The translations under genes were made by a program, and so were the position numbers. From positions 28,617,763-28,681,762 of the forward strand of contig CM057154.1 of assembly GCA_029962745.1 (NCBI GenBank): 64,000 bases of DNA, in the 5' to 3' direction. The stretch comes from Echinometra lucunter. Its lineage: Eukaryota > Echinodermata > Echinoidea > Camarodonta > Echinometridae. This document shows, in pieces, positions 24,901 through 40,000 of the stretch (within the stretch, counting starts at the first letter, position 1; every line of letters starts with the position of its first letter). The notes beneath the pieces were generated by a model. The model was not told where the DNA came from, ran no database searches, and saw only the letters and a list, made by a program, of their open reading frames with translations.

Positions 24901-27900
24901 TTGGAGTGGTTCATTCTGGGAGTTCATTGTGTTGTGGCACTAGTTCTGGAGCTTCCAAGTATGTCCCTTTTCTTGATTTGATTCGCAATCCACACACAGC
25001 TCTTTTTTTCTTTTACTTTTCTGCTTCTACTTTGCCGAAAATACTCTCTCATAATAATCTTTTTATGTACAGTAATTTACATTCCAAGTTTTGTCTGTTC
25101 TATTATTAAATGGATCTTGGGTTGCATAATAATCTTTTTATGTACAGTAATTTACATTCCAAGTTTTGTCTGTTCTATTATTAAATGGATCTTGGGTTGC
25201 AAATCCTGGCTGTGTGACGGGTCAGGGTGACTTTAAGCACAATAAGACTTGATCCTACTTTGTCGAGCTTCCTAAAAATAGTATAGTTTGATTCAGAGGG
25301 GATTACAACACCACATCCAAATATCTAAGAGATGGGATGAAGACCCAAGTTTGGTATGAAAAGTTTTGGGCCTTGGTCCTGGTCTTGACCCTGAGACCTA
25401 GGCTAGAATGAAATGAACATTTTCAAGTTCAGAGTTTTCCTCCAGTCAGGTCTCATCAGGACCCCTGGATGCATTAGTCTACATTTGCCACTCTCCACCC
25501 AGGTGTTAAGTGGGTGCCTGGTATGATGCAAATGTCATTCTGGTTTGTTTAGCATTGTGAGCCTTTTCAAATGGCTCCTGGCTGGAGTACTCCCCAGGGA
25601 GTGGATAAGATGCATACCTTGTGTGTGGCCAAGCCTGAATCAGATGGCCAGGGTAATAATATTTCTGTTAAAGGGAATAGAAACTGAGAAATCATGGGCA
25701 AACGCAGGGTGATCTTGGATGAGAGAGGGGGAATGCAGTCGGCCGCTCGAGTTTCAAGAAAAGGGATAATCCATTCTACATTTTGAAATGTTGGAGCATT
25801 ATACAAGACGTTTCTTCGAGTGAACACGATGAGACCTGTTAAGAGTCTAAACACTTAGAGTTGTTGAGAAATGTGAGAACCCGAAGTGTATGACTAGGTT
25901 GAGTTCGGTAAACTTCGTGCTGTCCTAACTTTTATCGCATTAGTCCGACGGGCTCGCATAACGGACGGATTATAGCGTACAATTAAACAAGCCTTTTGCA
26001 AATTCGTTTTCCCGATGATTTCCCAGTTGCTGGCTGCTTTAAACGCTTGAGAGACATCAGAGATGTATCAGGTGCTATAAAAATCCAGAATATCATACAA
26101 CCCTGATATGTCAGGTTGCACAAAGCTAAATGAGCAGCCATTTTCACCAGGCCTGTGTACAGGTTGTTGCTACATGAGGTTTAACTGAGGAAAGAAAAGG
26201 TTTTTTTTACAGATCTGTGATATAACCAGATCAAGTACATTAAACCATGTCTCCACTCTCCGCGATAACTCATTAATGTGGAGGTGCCATAGCAGAGAAG
26301 GAAGAAAGATGATTTTATACTATATGCAGGTGGTCTTTACGTACAGGGGGTTGTTGAAGTAGGAATTCTTTCTACCAGGGGTAATTCAAATGTAATGCCA
26401 GTTTTCCAAGTCTAAGAAATTCTTTACATGTAAAATGAATGTTTGTTGTTTACTATGAAAACTAATATTTTTTTTTTTTTCTTATTTGCTTTTTTGCAGG
26501 ATAATGATGATGAAGCTGAAGAAAGACTAAAGAGAGGATGGTAAGAATACTTTAAAAAAAGAAAGAAAAAATCTCACCACTATTGCATACAAAGTTTCAC
26601 CTTTTCAGAGCCATATAAACTAGCTTTTTGTAGCTATGTTCACACATACCATTGTAGTTATGAAACTTATAAGTTAGCAAAATCTTGATGTTTTAAATTG
26701 GGGAGGGTGGGGGCAGGGTAAACATTGATGAGTGTTCGTATGGTACCAAAGCAACGACTCCTCAAAGTTTCTAAACTTCAAGCCAGTATAGTCTGTGTCA
26801 TTATTGTAATAGTTTGCAGGCTCCAATCTTTGTCAGTCTTCGTCAATCTTCAGCTTATTTTGTAAACTGATCATTTCTGACATCGTTCTAAAAGTATGTG
26901 GTGGTTATCTTTCAAAAGACAAGATAATACACCTTCCATCAGTCATCTATTTCATGCATGGGATTTTCAGTTGATCACATGTATATCCTGTTATACGTAC
27001 ATACCCCAACTCTGTTTACATTAGCTATGTGTCATGACACAAGTGGTTGTTTACTTCAATTAGTCTTTTCTCTTCCTGGTTGCATAGGTTTATTGGCTGC
27101 TCAGAGACAGAAAGGCTACATGAACTTTATAAATCAAATTCTGCTGACATGATAGAAACTTAAAGGTTATGCACAGTTTTGATAGGCCGTCTAAAACTAT
27201 TTGACGGATTTCTTTGCATTTAGCTGGTCAGTAGCAAGATACTAGCAAAAGATAAGATGCTGTGATTGATTTTTTTTCCTCAAAAAAAAAAAAAAGTCAC
27301 ATCACGGGCAGGCTCCTATTAAAAACTCTGCCATTTTGTCCAGAGCCATTAGAAGGCCGACCTAAGCATCCATCAATATTCATGATCAAAAATGAATAAT
27401 TCATTTTGAAAGATGATTTCAAGGAGTAGCGTGCATTTGTGCATGTTTAAAACATCACGCCCATCAGCGCAATAAATGCACAATAAATGCGCAACAAATG
27501 CGCAACAAATGCGCATGAAAATAACTCACAATAAAATTGATATGCGCAATAGATATGAATAATGCAACAGTATTATCGATATCATGGCGATAACTGGTGC
27601 TTATCGGCCCCTTCAGATGATCCGAAAGAGGCGGGGCCTAATGCCATTCGCGTAATGATATCCGCGCGTGCTGCTTTTCGTCCAGTAAATTTATTGTTTG
27701 TCTAGGATCATGGGTTAGCATGGTAAAGTTCCTTGAAGTGCATCACACAGTGCCTGCATACATGTACACTGTAAAATCAGTGAGAGTTCATAAACTGTGA
27801 TCTTTGTACAGGGAGCTGTAAAGAGGTGCAACGCCACCTCTTGGCAGAAATAGATAACATGAATATAAAACGTATCGCAAAGGCTGAATGTAAGCAGCGC

Positions 27901-30900
27901 GACAGAGAGAAACGAGAATATATACTCAGCTTCATAGTTTACAAACCCACTGTCTCAAAGAGTAGTTTATTGAGAGTCATAGTAACTACTTACTACAGCA
28001 GCGGTCATAGTGCAGGGATCCTGGCATAAAAAGGCAAAGTGTAGCCTTTACACGTGTTATTTTCAGACATTTACAGCAAAATTCACTGGAAATCAACAAT
28101 ATTTGACAACACATTTTACATGTATGAACATATCTTTTTATGCAAGGCAGACAATCTAAGACTCTATTTAATCCATTTCGTGCCACTTTTCTTTTTGCGA
28201 CCAAAACTGTACATAAACGTCTTTATTGCTATGCAGGTAAAGGTTGCATGATCTGTCGATTAGCTTTAGGCCTCCATTTCATTGAAAATGTAAACTGCAA
28301 ATTATTCCTTACAATATAAACTGTATTCATGAATTAAGATGGGTTATACTTTCAAAGGGCTGATTCAAACCTCTGTATTTTGACTGGATTCCACTTCAGA
28401 ACATAGTGATTTGTAACATGATCCCTTGCATTGATTCCGGCTAGCTGAGAATATTCATACATTCGTGAGAAAAAGGTCCCTTTTTTGTCCTTTTCGAAGT
28501 TTTCGTGTAACTAATTGCTTAATGAATCCTATTAGATACCAAAACATCACATGTCGAGAAGCTCGTAGACCAAGGACATTCTGAATATATTCTTGCAGAT
28601 AATGATACCTTGTTGTAATACGAGTAACATGAACTTTTAAACTTGAAATGCATGCTATTCATCAGGAAATAAGAGAGTTAACTTACATTGCAGCTGTAAG
28701 TTGAGCTGTAGGAATCACTTCCTGACCAGGTATCATGCATCAGATGAATATAAATATGTATTATTATATGTAGATTGTGTAAATTGTGAGTTGGCGTAAC
28801 TAACAAAATAGTCAAAGTTGTTGCCAAAGAGCATGTTTACAGTCTGTAAACCTTTCAGTGGTGAGAGCCTATAGTTCAGTATTCCATGCCAAATATGTGC
28901 AAATGTCAATGATTTTTTTTTTGAAAATATTTTTGTCACTGAAGGATCTATGTGCAAGTCTGAACTTGCTTTATTTGATTCTGTAATATTTAGTGGAAAT
29001 TAGTGTCTTTTTTTTCTCCATTCATGGATAAAAATTTGTAAAAAGCCTAAAAAGTCTCACTTTGAAGATGCAATTGATTAAACATTACAAGGGCTTTATT
29101 AACACTACATCTGTAGATATTGTTATTGACAGGAAAGTACAAGTACATGTAGGAGGAAAAATAATACTCACACTTACATGTGTATATTGTATCAAAAATA
29201 AGGGTGAATTTTTTTTTTTTAATTCCCATTTATTGTAGAGTAAAGAAAACTGAAATACATGCAACTTTTTACTCTAAGCACAATGCAGATATATGGTAAT
29301 TGTTTTACTAGAAACTTGTCAGTGTTTTGAAGCTGCTAAGACATGTGTATGAAAATTTCAACCACTTTTATACATGCAAAAGTTTGTATTGTACATGTAC
29401 CTTTAATGATCCTGAAACAGATTGAAACTTCACAGCAAGGAATGAATTCAGAGTAACCTAAGGTAACAACACCAGGCACACAAATTGCTATTGTTAAAAT
29501 GAATTTGGCTGCATACCAAAGATGTTTGTCATGGCAACGGAGTATGTACATAGCTTGTGAATAATTGACAACGCAACGAGTTATAGCGTTTTGATTAAAA
29601 GAATTAGGTTACTTGCTAGCTTGTCGAGCCTTCTGTCCTCTTCATCTAGAGTGGGCTTTGAGTCCATTCCATTATCTATGGATTGAGTGCATTTTACTAA
29701 TTTTTTAGGATATGCATTTATAGATTGGAGAATAAAAATGAACCCCAGAGAGAGACAGAGAGACAGAGAGAGACAGAGAGAGAGAGGGAGAGAAAGAAAG
29801 AGAGAAGGAGAGTAAGAAATAAATCAGAGAAGAGAGATACATAGAGAGAGAGATAACATGTAAGATGTATAAAGCATCTATTTTGATCTTTTTTTTTTTT
29901 TACAACAGTCACTTTTTATAATCTTCTTCATTACCTTTACGGTCCTATTTTTTGCTGTGTACCTTTCTCCATGGCATGGCCAATATTATTGTACTGCTGG
30001 AAAGAAAAAATGCATTCTGTGTTTGAGTTTTCTGTCATTTCTAATTGAGGAAAATGGCACATGACACTGTGCAACTAGCAAAGTCTATTTATAGGTGTTG
30101 CTGTGGCAACTTCAGTTTGCAACAACCCAAACAGTTGACATTGCATAATTAATGATTCAGGATGTGGCTGTTAACTGTCAGGTTTTCCTTTCAGCTTAAA
30201 GTGCACGGAAAATATTCATTATTATTTTCACTTTGTGTACAATCCATGCACATGTACAGGTATAGCATGTTTCATTACCATTTCCAGTTAATTGTTATTG
30301 GCTGGGTTGTTCATGAGCACTCGTGATACTGTCATATATTCTTCATAGTGGAAACTCAGAATGCATAGTTTTCTGGAATAGTTTACATCGCCTTCTTTGT
30401 ATCGCCACTCTAAATCTGTTCATCAGTGTTATATCATATGAGCTGAATGAAATAATTGCTTTTGTTTGCTAATTTGATATTGGCTTGTAGGAAAAAAGAA
30501 AAGCTTTTTAAATAGTAAATTCTATAAAATGATATCTTAAAAATATATACAAATGATGTTCTAAAGTAAGATTTGAATCTGTGCAAAAAAGCTTAACTTA
30601 CTTTAGAGAAAGAAACCTTAGGCAAGTGTACATGTATTCCATTTTAACTTAAGGTATGTATTTTAAAAGAAAATATTGATTTCATACTTGTATAGAATCA
30701 TGGTTTTTAATGACTTGTATTGCGATTGGAATTAGATGTTTATCCACTCTTTATTTTCACTCTTTTCTTCTTCTCCACCACAGTGAGAGTTTCTTTGCCA
30801 TGAGGGGCGCAGCCATAGTCCTCCCCCACTCGAAGGATGCAAAGCGACCCATCAAGAAACACCCAGGTTCGACCTCCCCCTCCACCAGTCATTCTGCTGC

Positions 30901-33900
30901 CCCTTTCGATGTCGACCTCATCCCTAGCGGACCCCCTCTCTCCGAAGCTCGTAAGATACATGCCGCCAAGAGTCGTAACAAATCCCATATCTTACACATC
31001 TTGAAGTTTTTCAACATTCAATCATCATCAAAAGATTTTAATTTGGTTCTGTTTATGCATATTTGCACCCATCCAAGTTTTTGCTGTGTTGATGATATGC
31101 TCATTGATGTGGTTAACTTTCTGGTTGAATTTGGAACATTTCACATTTCTTCTTTCGGTTGTTATTATTATCACAGTGAGATTTTCATTTCTTCATTTTT
31201 TTTCCCATTAGAGAAGGGCTTTGTCATTTTTTTTTAAAGTTTCATTTTTTTCCATGCCTATGGAATGTATATATATATATATATTTTTTTTTTTAGGACC
31301 AGATATTACTTTGACATTATATAATGGTTATGATTGCATTGAAATTATATTATGTTTAGGTGTTTCTTTGGGGTTTTCATCATTTTGAAACATGTTCTAT
31401 CTTTAATCTATACATGACAATTTACATCCTCATTTCTAAGTAGTCGAAGTCATGTACATTCAATTGCAAAAGTGTTGCATCATAATGACAATATCACAAA
31501 ACTATTTTTAGTAATGATTGAAATATCAGGATTCATTCTTCTTTAAATATATCTTGATAGTCTAAATGAATAATCATTTATATTCATGAGTGAGACATTT
31601 CTCTCTCTTACTTCATTGTTGTTGGGGTTTTTTTTTTTGGGGGGGGGGGGATGCACCTATATTTGTCCAATAACATTTTTTGACCTTTCCAGAGGTAAAT
31701 TTCATTGCTCCAAGTATAATTATTTTATTGAAAAATGTGGAATAATCCATCTGGTGAAATGTTCCATATTCAAACAGGATCCTTTAACACATAGAGTGTG
31801 GTGATAAGACTAATACCACCTAAAATTAATATTAACTGCTCTTCATTTCACATCAAGTTTTACAAGCATGGGGTGTTATGTTTCCAAACTATTCAATGCT
31901 TTCACTCGAAATGTTTATATAGAACATTTAAACTTTATTTTGCATTGTACATGTATCTGCACTGGCTATACATACATGTATGGTATTTTTATATGACGAA
32001 ATCATGGTGTATGTTTATAAAGCCCCAGGAGTTACATCATACAATTTCAGCAATTTCAGGATCAAATTGTAACATATTTACTAATGCTTTATGATTGTCC
32101 CCTGGCTTGGAAGCTTGTATAAAGGGATATAGGAATCGTAGGTATACTGGGTTAAACTGATTCTCTGTAGATAAGGGGTTTGCCTTAACACGAAAAAAGG
32201 CCATATATCCCTATTCCTCGCTTTACAAAAGGGTTGCTAATATGTTTGTTTACATATCTTCATATAGGTCCCCTTCCATGCAAGAAAAAATTTGATCAAG
32301 TATGGAGTCAAAACCAGCCCTTATTTCTGAGAATCGACTTTTGTATTCATAATTTGTGACTTAATTTTTTCAGGTGAAAAATCTCAGCTTAAGGCCAACC
32401 AAGTAACAACACTCATACACTTTACCCAGTCATAAATACAATTATGAAATTGTTACCCTACACATATCTCTTTGCTTTTTCTTTTCAATTAATAGAGGAT
32501 TAAAGGGAAGGTGGGTTGAAGAGGGAAAAAGAGACAATTGGAGAAGAAATTTGTCAGTTTTTAGTTACGAACATGGAACCCACTGCTTGTGAAGGTTGAT
32601 ATGAATGATTGAAACCAGTATTTATCAAAAAGAGAAAAAGCTTTCATGTGCATTTTAACTCAATGAAGTAACAAGTCCATTCCAATTCAACTAACGACTC
32701 TGCTGCAGTGTATATCGTACTGAGCTGATAGTCTGGGTTCAAGCCTACTAGTCTTTACTGTTCATCCCATTTCTTGCATTTATGTGATAATTTCCTATTT
32801 ATTTTTCTGAAAGGCATTTTGGGGGAAACTTGTCTTGGGGGATTATTTTGTCACTTGACTTTTCTAAGATTTGTCTGGTATAGCATCAGAGCCAATGAAC
32901 ATTTGGGGATTTATGCAGCATACATTTTGGGGGAATAACAAGGACTACTCTAGGCTAAGATTGAAATATCATCCAAGCACTGTTGATATACAGTGCAGTG
33001 ATGTTCAGTGTTTCACCCGATATTACAAAGCACTGTTTGCCGTGCTGCTTTTACCACACAAATGCAAGAGATTAGGAGGGGAAGAAAAGACTTGCAAAGG
33101 CTTGATCCTAGGCTATGAGGGGCTTTGCTTGAAGAGAGGATTTTGCCCACCATTAAAATTGATCTCCTATGATAGCATGTGATCAATGAAAAATTGGTAG
33201 CATGATCTAATAATATGTCTGTCATAATTATGAATGTGCATGTTCAGTGTGGCCTGACCTCAAGGCTTAATGACTTAATTTGTAGATCTACTGCAAAATG
33301 AAATTGCAGGCATAGTTTGATTAGTTTATTTATCAGTGTTACAGTCACTGTTGTTCCTATGTTTTAGCAACAACAAAAAAAAACCCACCCAAAGTACATC
33401 AGTACATGCCATTTGGTACACTGTAAAAATGTGTAGTGCAATCAATTCATCGTCCAATTTAGTTTTTTTTTTTTTTTTTTTGAGTGACTAAACCTACTAG
33501 TATGTAGGGAGACATAAAAAATGATGTATTACTATTTGAGATTTTTTTTTAAAAGGTAAAAATACGAACAAAGAAAAATGATGCCATATTCCAAATAATT
33601 TTCATAGATATAGTACTTTCCATTTCATTAATGATAGATTTCGAATGCATCATGAGTATAATTTTTGCTGTGTATTTTGCAAGCCTTTTAGCGGCATTGC
33701 AACCGAAATTATTGTGGCAAACAGCATGATTGCATGTATGATTGGGTTTCTGTTTGCATGCTTGCATGGCAAATAATTTCAGTTGTGAATCAAGCATCCA
33801 TCGGTTTTGATTTCATTTGCTATGATTTGATAGCATGCTGTGTGGGTTGTTTTGTTTGAATCATAGATGAGAGAGAAACATAAGTGAAAATGGCAATTAT

Positions 33901-34097
33901 TGACATGTTAGGGCAGTTCTTTGCTTTATCATTTGCAGTTGAGGGTACTTTCGTTATTTTTTCCCATGTATTGCTTCATGTAAACATATCAAGTTTTGTT
34001 TTCTGTACATTGCAGTGTAGCAGTGTAATTGTGTAATAATTTCATGAATTTAAAAGGCCTGAGAATTTGAATTCAAACAAGAAAGAGAGATAGAGAT

Positions 34098-34131
<34 letters not shown>

Positions 34132-37016
34132 GTAGACAAAGATTTACAGACTGACGAATATCAGTAATAGGACAACACAAGTTAAAGGAGAGTCTCAGAG
34201 TTATATTGCACTGATGGAGGGGAGAGGGGATAGGAAAAAAGTCAGTCGACTAATATGGTATGGTAAATTGTATTTTTAAAATGAATATTACATTCTCATT
34301 GATTTGATACAATGCACTTGCTATACGATGTATCATGTAGCTGTGTTGCTGTGGTACATTTTCAAATTAATTTCAGTTCATGCATGACAAAAGGAAAAAT
34401 AGAAAGATTTGTGAATTCAAGAACGTATTTAGGCAACAGAGCTCCACTGTTGTTCTTTTGTTTTACCAGTGTGGCGGCAGTGTTACATATCGATCAACTT
34501 CATGACACTTTTTTTGATCTCCTCTCACTTGTAATGAGGTCTTCATATCGATGTAAATCACACATGGTGGTGTTATCTTGAATTGGAAAATGGCTCCACA
34601 GTTATCTCCTGCAAGACATGACAATAATCTGTATTGGATGACCGCGATTCTAATTATGCCCGGTGTACCAGATTTCGCAAACAGCTGCTGAATTTCGGTG
34701 TGAAGTTTGATTGTTCCAGATCCTGTTTGAGAATTGATTGATGGTAGTTGCCTAGAAATTAAACGATACATCACTTTTTTTTGGAGAGAATGTCATTTTC
34801 ACCAAATATCACACAAGCTATGACAGATGTTTTGATGATTCGGTTTATTGGTGTCAGCTGATATGCCACCAATGACCAATCAACACTTTGTATCTCTCTT
34901 TCCCCCATGAAAAAGAAAGGAAGAAAGAAAAATACATTTACATAGCTGGGATTTAATTCCTTAGCAACAACAAATCCAAAAGAGCATTTAGGACTTGTGA
35001 CCAGAGTCATTTTTATTATTTTCTCCATGAGCATTGCTTCATGTAAATATTTACTATCATCATTTGGCTTGTTTCCTACATGTAAGATACATTAGATAGA
35101 TATATTTGTGGTTATCTTTTACAAAATCATATACAACATCTTGCAGTTGGTCCATCGATATGCATGGAGCTGACTGATATAAAATAGAATTATACTAGTT
35201 TCAATTTACTTCTGATTTTTCATAACTTGTCCAAATATAGCCTTTTGTGTACCACCTCACCCTTATGTCATTATCGATTCAGAATAATATTTTTCAAGGT
35301 GCTGTTGTCAACAAGACATTCCAGGAGTATTTGTTCAGAAAGGAGCTACCTTGCTGAACTTGTAAACAGGTATTTGTTAGAACTCTCTTTCCCCAGTGAT
35401 AAAAAAAGGAAGAAAGAAAAATACATTAAACGTAGCTGGGATTTAAATCCAAAAGAGCTCCTGTAATCTGAAGGATATTTTTTGACAATGCTTCCTCATA
35501 TTGATATTCCACCGACTAATTCACCCAAGGCCACACAATATGACGCATTTCATGATTGTTTGTCATTCATTTATGTTTGGATTGATTTACAGCAAGTATA
35601 GTATGTAAAGCCCCCCCCCCCCCTTTTTTTTTTTTTAAAGGAAAGTTTAAATCATGTAGCCAGGAGCAAATATTTGATAATATGCAGCTTTATAGATTTA
35701 TGCAAATTATGCAAAAATTGCCCAAAGTTGTTTTGGGGGCAACAGAGCTGAAAATATTCATAGACCACTTAAGATCACAAATCAACCCCAAACAGAAAGA
35801 ATTTTTCTAGGCTCAAAAAATTTCAGGCTGACTATATTAAAATAATGCATAATGTTAGGCACATGGAGGTCTCAGTGATCCAGATCCATGTACCCCAAAG
35901 GCTTGTTCGGATATGAGGAGACAAATCCCAGCAACATTTTTAGGTACAAGTCAATGGGGTATGAGGTGATCAAAAAAAAATGTTGCTGAGGCAGGAGACA
36001 TTTGTTTTGTTGCCTGGTGGCAAAAAGCTGTGTGGCCCAATCAAATTCTTAAAAAGTTAGTGCAAAATATGTTGTCATGAGTTTGTTTGCGGAACTTTTG
36101 ACAACACTCTCTCTTATTTGAGAGTTGACGCGTTAATGCGCATTCAAAGTGGGGTGGTTTGTTGCACAATATCTGAACACTAAAAATGTTGCTGGGATTT
36201 GTTGCTATCTGAACAAGCCTAAAGGGAATTTCATGCTTCATCATTGTTGGCACACCTTCAAATGTCCTTCATTCTCTTAATTTAGATGAATGATGTTCAA
36301 AATGAGTACATCACACATATATTTGTTAATCATTGGGTGTGGCCCTGTGCAGTGTGTGTGTAGAGCAAGGTTAATTGAATGCAGTAAGTTGCCAAGGCAG
36401 TGCCTTGGAATATTGTTGCTATGGAAGTGTTGTGACAAAGTTGGGAAGAGCGTGCCTCTTAATCAAAGGGTCGTGAGCTCGATTCCCACTAATGCCCATC
36501 TCCATATCTCTTTCAGTAAGACATTTAATCCACCTTTGCTGCACTCTACTCGGGTGTATAAATGGCTGCCTGGCACAGCTGGGGTAATGATAGGGAGCTT
36601 TAGATACGCGACGCAGCTCAGACGATGCGGAATCTTGCCAAAAATGTTGTTGTGCGCATGCGCGTGACAGCTCCTTTCTAATCCATCCTGCGTTGTCTGT
36701 TTTACACGACAGTTCTGGGGCCAGTTTACCGTCCTCTCCAATACGCGACTCGAGACCTTTGTTGACCTGTTTTTATGACGTAACAATGGTTCATATTTGA
36801 GCGCACGCGCTTTGTTTGATTAACTGCGTCCTCCCAAAATCTAAAGCCTCTTTGCAACGCGACGCGAGGAAAGAGGAGAACGTAAGTCAACTCAGCAAGA
36901 TTCCGCGTCGTCTGAGCTGCGTCGTGTATCTAAAGCTCCCTAATAATGTTTATGACAAATCATTGTAAGTTCCTTGAGTACTTTTTGGGTGGATATGTCG
37001 TGCAGTATAAATATCC

Positions 37017-37069
<53 letters not shown>

Positions 37070-40000
37070 GTTGTTGTAATTATTATCAGTATGATGATGA
37101 TAGAAGATGAGGGAGAAGGAGGAGACAGGAAGGCATCTATTTAAAAAAAAAAAAAACTAAAACCTCAGGGAAACAGAGCAGTTATAAGTGGTCTCAACTT
37201 GAAACCAAGCCAGATATGACTAAATGTACTCGAGATGAATGAATCTTGTTGAGTCAGCCCACCCACTAAATCACTAAACCCTCATTGGAATGAGTTGGTT
37301 AACAGGTGACAATGTTTCTGTATCAATCTTCTTTCTCCACTCTCTTCCATAGTTTTCTTTTAAAGTGTAAAGATAATCCTCAGTCTATGAAATGGTGATG
37401 AGGCATACTCCACATTTAGCTTTCAAACATTCAGTAGATGAGTAGATGATTAGGCTATAGAGTTGCTGAATGAAGGGTTGCAGAGAACGGGTAAGGATGT
37501 GTGATGCAAATCAACATCCCCAAAGGTGTTTTAGAGGAAATACCTGGTGGGGAGGGGGTAGGGTGGGTGGAGGGATAGGGTGGGTTAAATGAGCGTGGAG
37601 AAGGAAAGAAATGATCGGTAAAAAAGAGTGACACAAAAGACACATCCAGAATGCAAACAATGCAGACAACAATGTGCATTTTGCATTCTTTAATGATAGC
37701 ACAAAGATGGGCTACAGTTCATCATTTTGAAGGTTCGTTTATTCCGAAGGTTCATTTATTCTGAAGGTTTGTTTATTCCGAAGGTTCGTTATTCCAAGGT
37801 TCATTAATCCAAAGGTTCATTTTTCCAAAGGTTCGTTAGTCCAAAAAAGAAATAAGGTTCGTTATTCCGAAAGTTTGTTAATCCGAAAAGGAAATAAGGT
37901 TCGTTAGTCTGAAAATGAAATAAGGCCCGATAGTTCGTTAGTTATTTTCGGACTAACGAACCTTATTTCATTTTGGGACTATCGAACCTTCGGAACAATG
38001 AACCCTATTTCATTTTCAGATTAATGAACCTTCGGAATAACGAACCTTATTTTGTTTTCGGATTAACGAACCTTTGAAATAATGAACCTTATTTTATTTT
38101 CGGACTAACGAACCTTCGGACTAACGAACCTTTGGAATAACGCCACAGATGTTCTGATTAACGTACATTTTTTCATTTTCGGACTAACGAACATGTAGGT
38201 GTATGCAATTTGCGTGTTTCGGAATAACGAACCTTCGGAATAATGAACATCACCCAGGATAACATGCTGATATCACATCCTACATGTATCCATGATGTAT
38301 CTCAGGGACAGGATGTTATGCATGCCCATGCGTGTTCATTTTCAGTCTTTCGGAATGCATGAAACAAAAGGAAAATGCCTCATGCGATGTATACTTGATT
38401 ATTTTCAGTGATTAATATGAATGTTTTACATTTACCTAGAAGACCTTGAGGAGTATTTACTTCCGCAACATTCACAGGGGACAACTCCTGCCAAATTGCA
38501 TATCACCATGGAGGTACTTCCTTGATATCACCAATCTTCTGCCTACCCTGCATGCACCAAACTGCTTTTATTGGAATTTGTCACATGCATTATTTCTTGG
38601 AACATCCATTTAGTATGTTCCATCGAGCAACCGGATAAAGATTTATATTATCTCCTTTAAAACGAAACTGAACTTTGACAATCATAATCATAACATGTGC
38701 ATATGATTCACCCTTTCTACTACCATAGGCTTGCTTGTGAACCTTTGCCCCTCCCCTCCCATACATACATACATACATACACCTTTTTATGGGAGGGGCA
38801 CGCTTTGTGAAAGAAAAGGGGATTTCCCTTTCTCTGCACCTTGTAATCTAACAATCAGTTTTACATGTCCCTGTGTTCCTGTTGATAGAATATCCATCCT
38901 TTTAAAATTCTTTCCTTTTATTTTTTCCTTTGAGTCCCATTCTCTCTGATGACAAATGACTAAGGGATTGTTAATTGATCAAAATATGATAAAACTCTTC
39001 ATAAAAGATCCCTGATGGAAATTGCACCATATGCTCAGTCCTTCATGCAGTCAGGGGAATGGGTATCATGTATTTATTCTGTTGAAAAGCAGTAACACAA
39101 AGTATCTCTCAAACTTGAAGTATGAGACTCTGCAATGTCAATAACATATTATTCCTATTAAAAAAATTACATTTTAAGAGAACTATGTATTTCCTCACAG
39201 ATATTAAAACATTCTCTTCAAATGATGAATTGTATTCAAGGGCTGTGCAAAAATGATCATGATTTGCAAGTAGGACACTTTGGATTGGTAACCCAGCATA
39301 TGCTCTGTGCTCTATGTTGTCAAAGATTTAGGGTTTAATAGTGTTGTAATGGAGTTGTGGGTTAAGTTTAGGGATAACTTTAGGGTCGACCAAGGTGTTT
39401 GGCCCAAGATTCAGTTTGAAAGTTGATGAGTACAAATTAAAAATTGTATCAGTAGAATGTGTCACAAAAGTTGATATGAGTACTGATGATAAAAGAATAT
39501 TCTTGAATCTTCCAAATTTTAGAGGGTTTTACCCATATAGTTTTACCTGGGGGGCGTTTCATAAAGCTGTTCGTAAGTTACGCACGACTTTACGCACGAC
39601 TTTACGCACGACTGGAACATGTTCTTGGGTACTAATCAGATTCTCAATCATTTACATGTAGCACAAGAACATATCACCAGTCGTGCGTAAAGTCGTGCGT
39701 AACTTATGAACAGCTTTATGAAACACCCCCCTGGTACTCAGACCATCGCCCCTCTGCAGTAAAAAACTTTTATTTGTTGGTCACCTGTATGATACACGTA
39801 ATGACTCAGAGAGGCATGTTGTTTTCTTTTGGTAGGATTATTATTTAAGGTTATGCCAAGGTGAAGATAATAAGCATGTTCGAAAACTGGACATGAGCTA
39901 GTTAGATTGACGCAATTTTTCTTGTGAACAAATATTGACTACAGTTGTATCCTCTTCTTCTTCTTCTTCTTGTTCTTATTCTTCTCCTCCTCCTCCTCCT

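Larger units (their letters stand above)
12912..26499 (+). other. SSH: Presumed SSH intron 1 (13.6 kb)
   Basis: Starts GTAAGT and ends TTTTTGCAG if the candidate first exon is right; otherwise intergenic or part of a longer intron. It holds the repeats listed. Stretches outside them (for example 14600-17970 and 22000-25050) show nothing I can support. Confidence 0.5.
26541..30783 (+). other. SSH: SSH intron 2 (4.2 kb)
   Basis: GTAAGA to CCACAG. Contains the AAATGCGC tandem repeat and the purine tract; otherwise nothing recognised. Confidence 0.9.
36425..37069 (+). mobile_element. tRNA-derived SINE split by a foldback insertion
   Basis: The head reads AGAGCGTGCCTCTTAATCAA then GGGTCGTGAGCTCGATTCCC, a tRNA-like body with a B box; the body has GTATAAATGGCTGCCTGGCA. 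After the insertion at 36591-36942 it resumes with AATGTTTATGACAAATCATT and GTATAAATATCC, and ends in a (TTA)n tail at 37017-37069. Confidence 0.7.

Noticed and set aside
30951..31237. Continuation of the exon 3 frame to 31237
   Set aside because: It follows a strong GTAAGA donor, turns AT-rich and Phe-rich, and splicing to exon 4 restores SSH family sequence.
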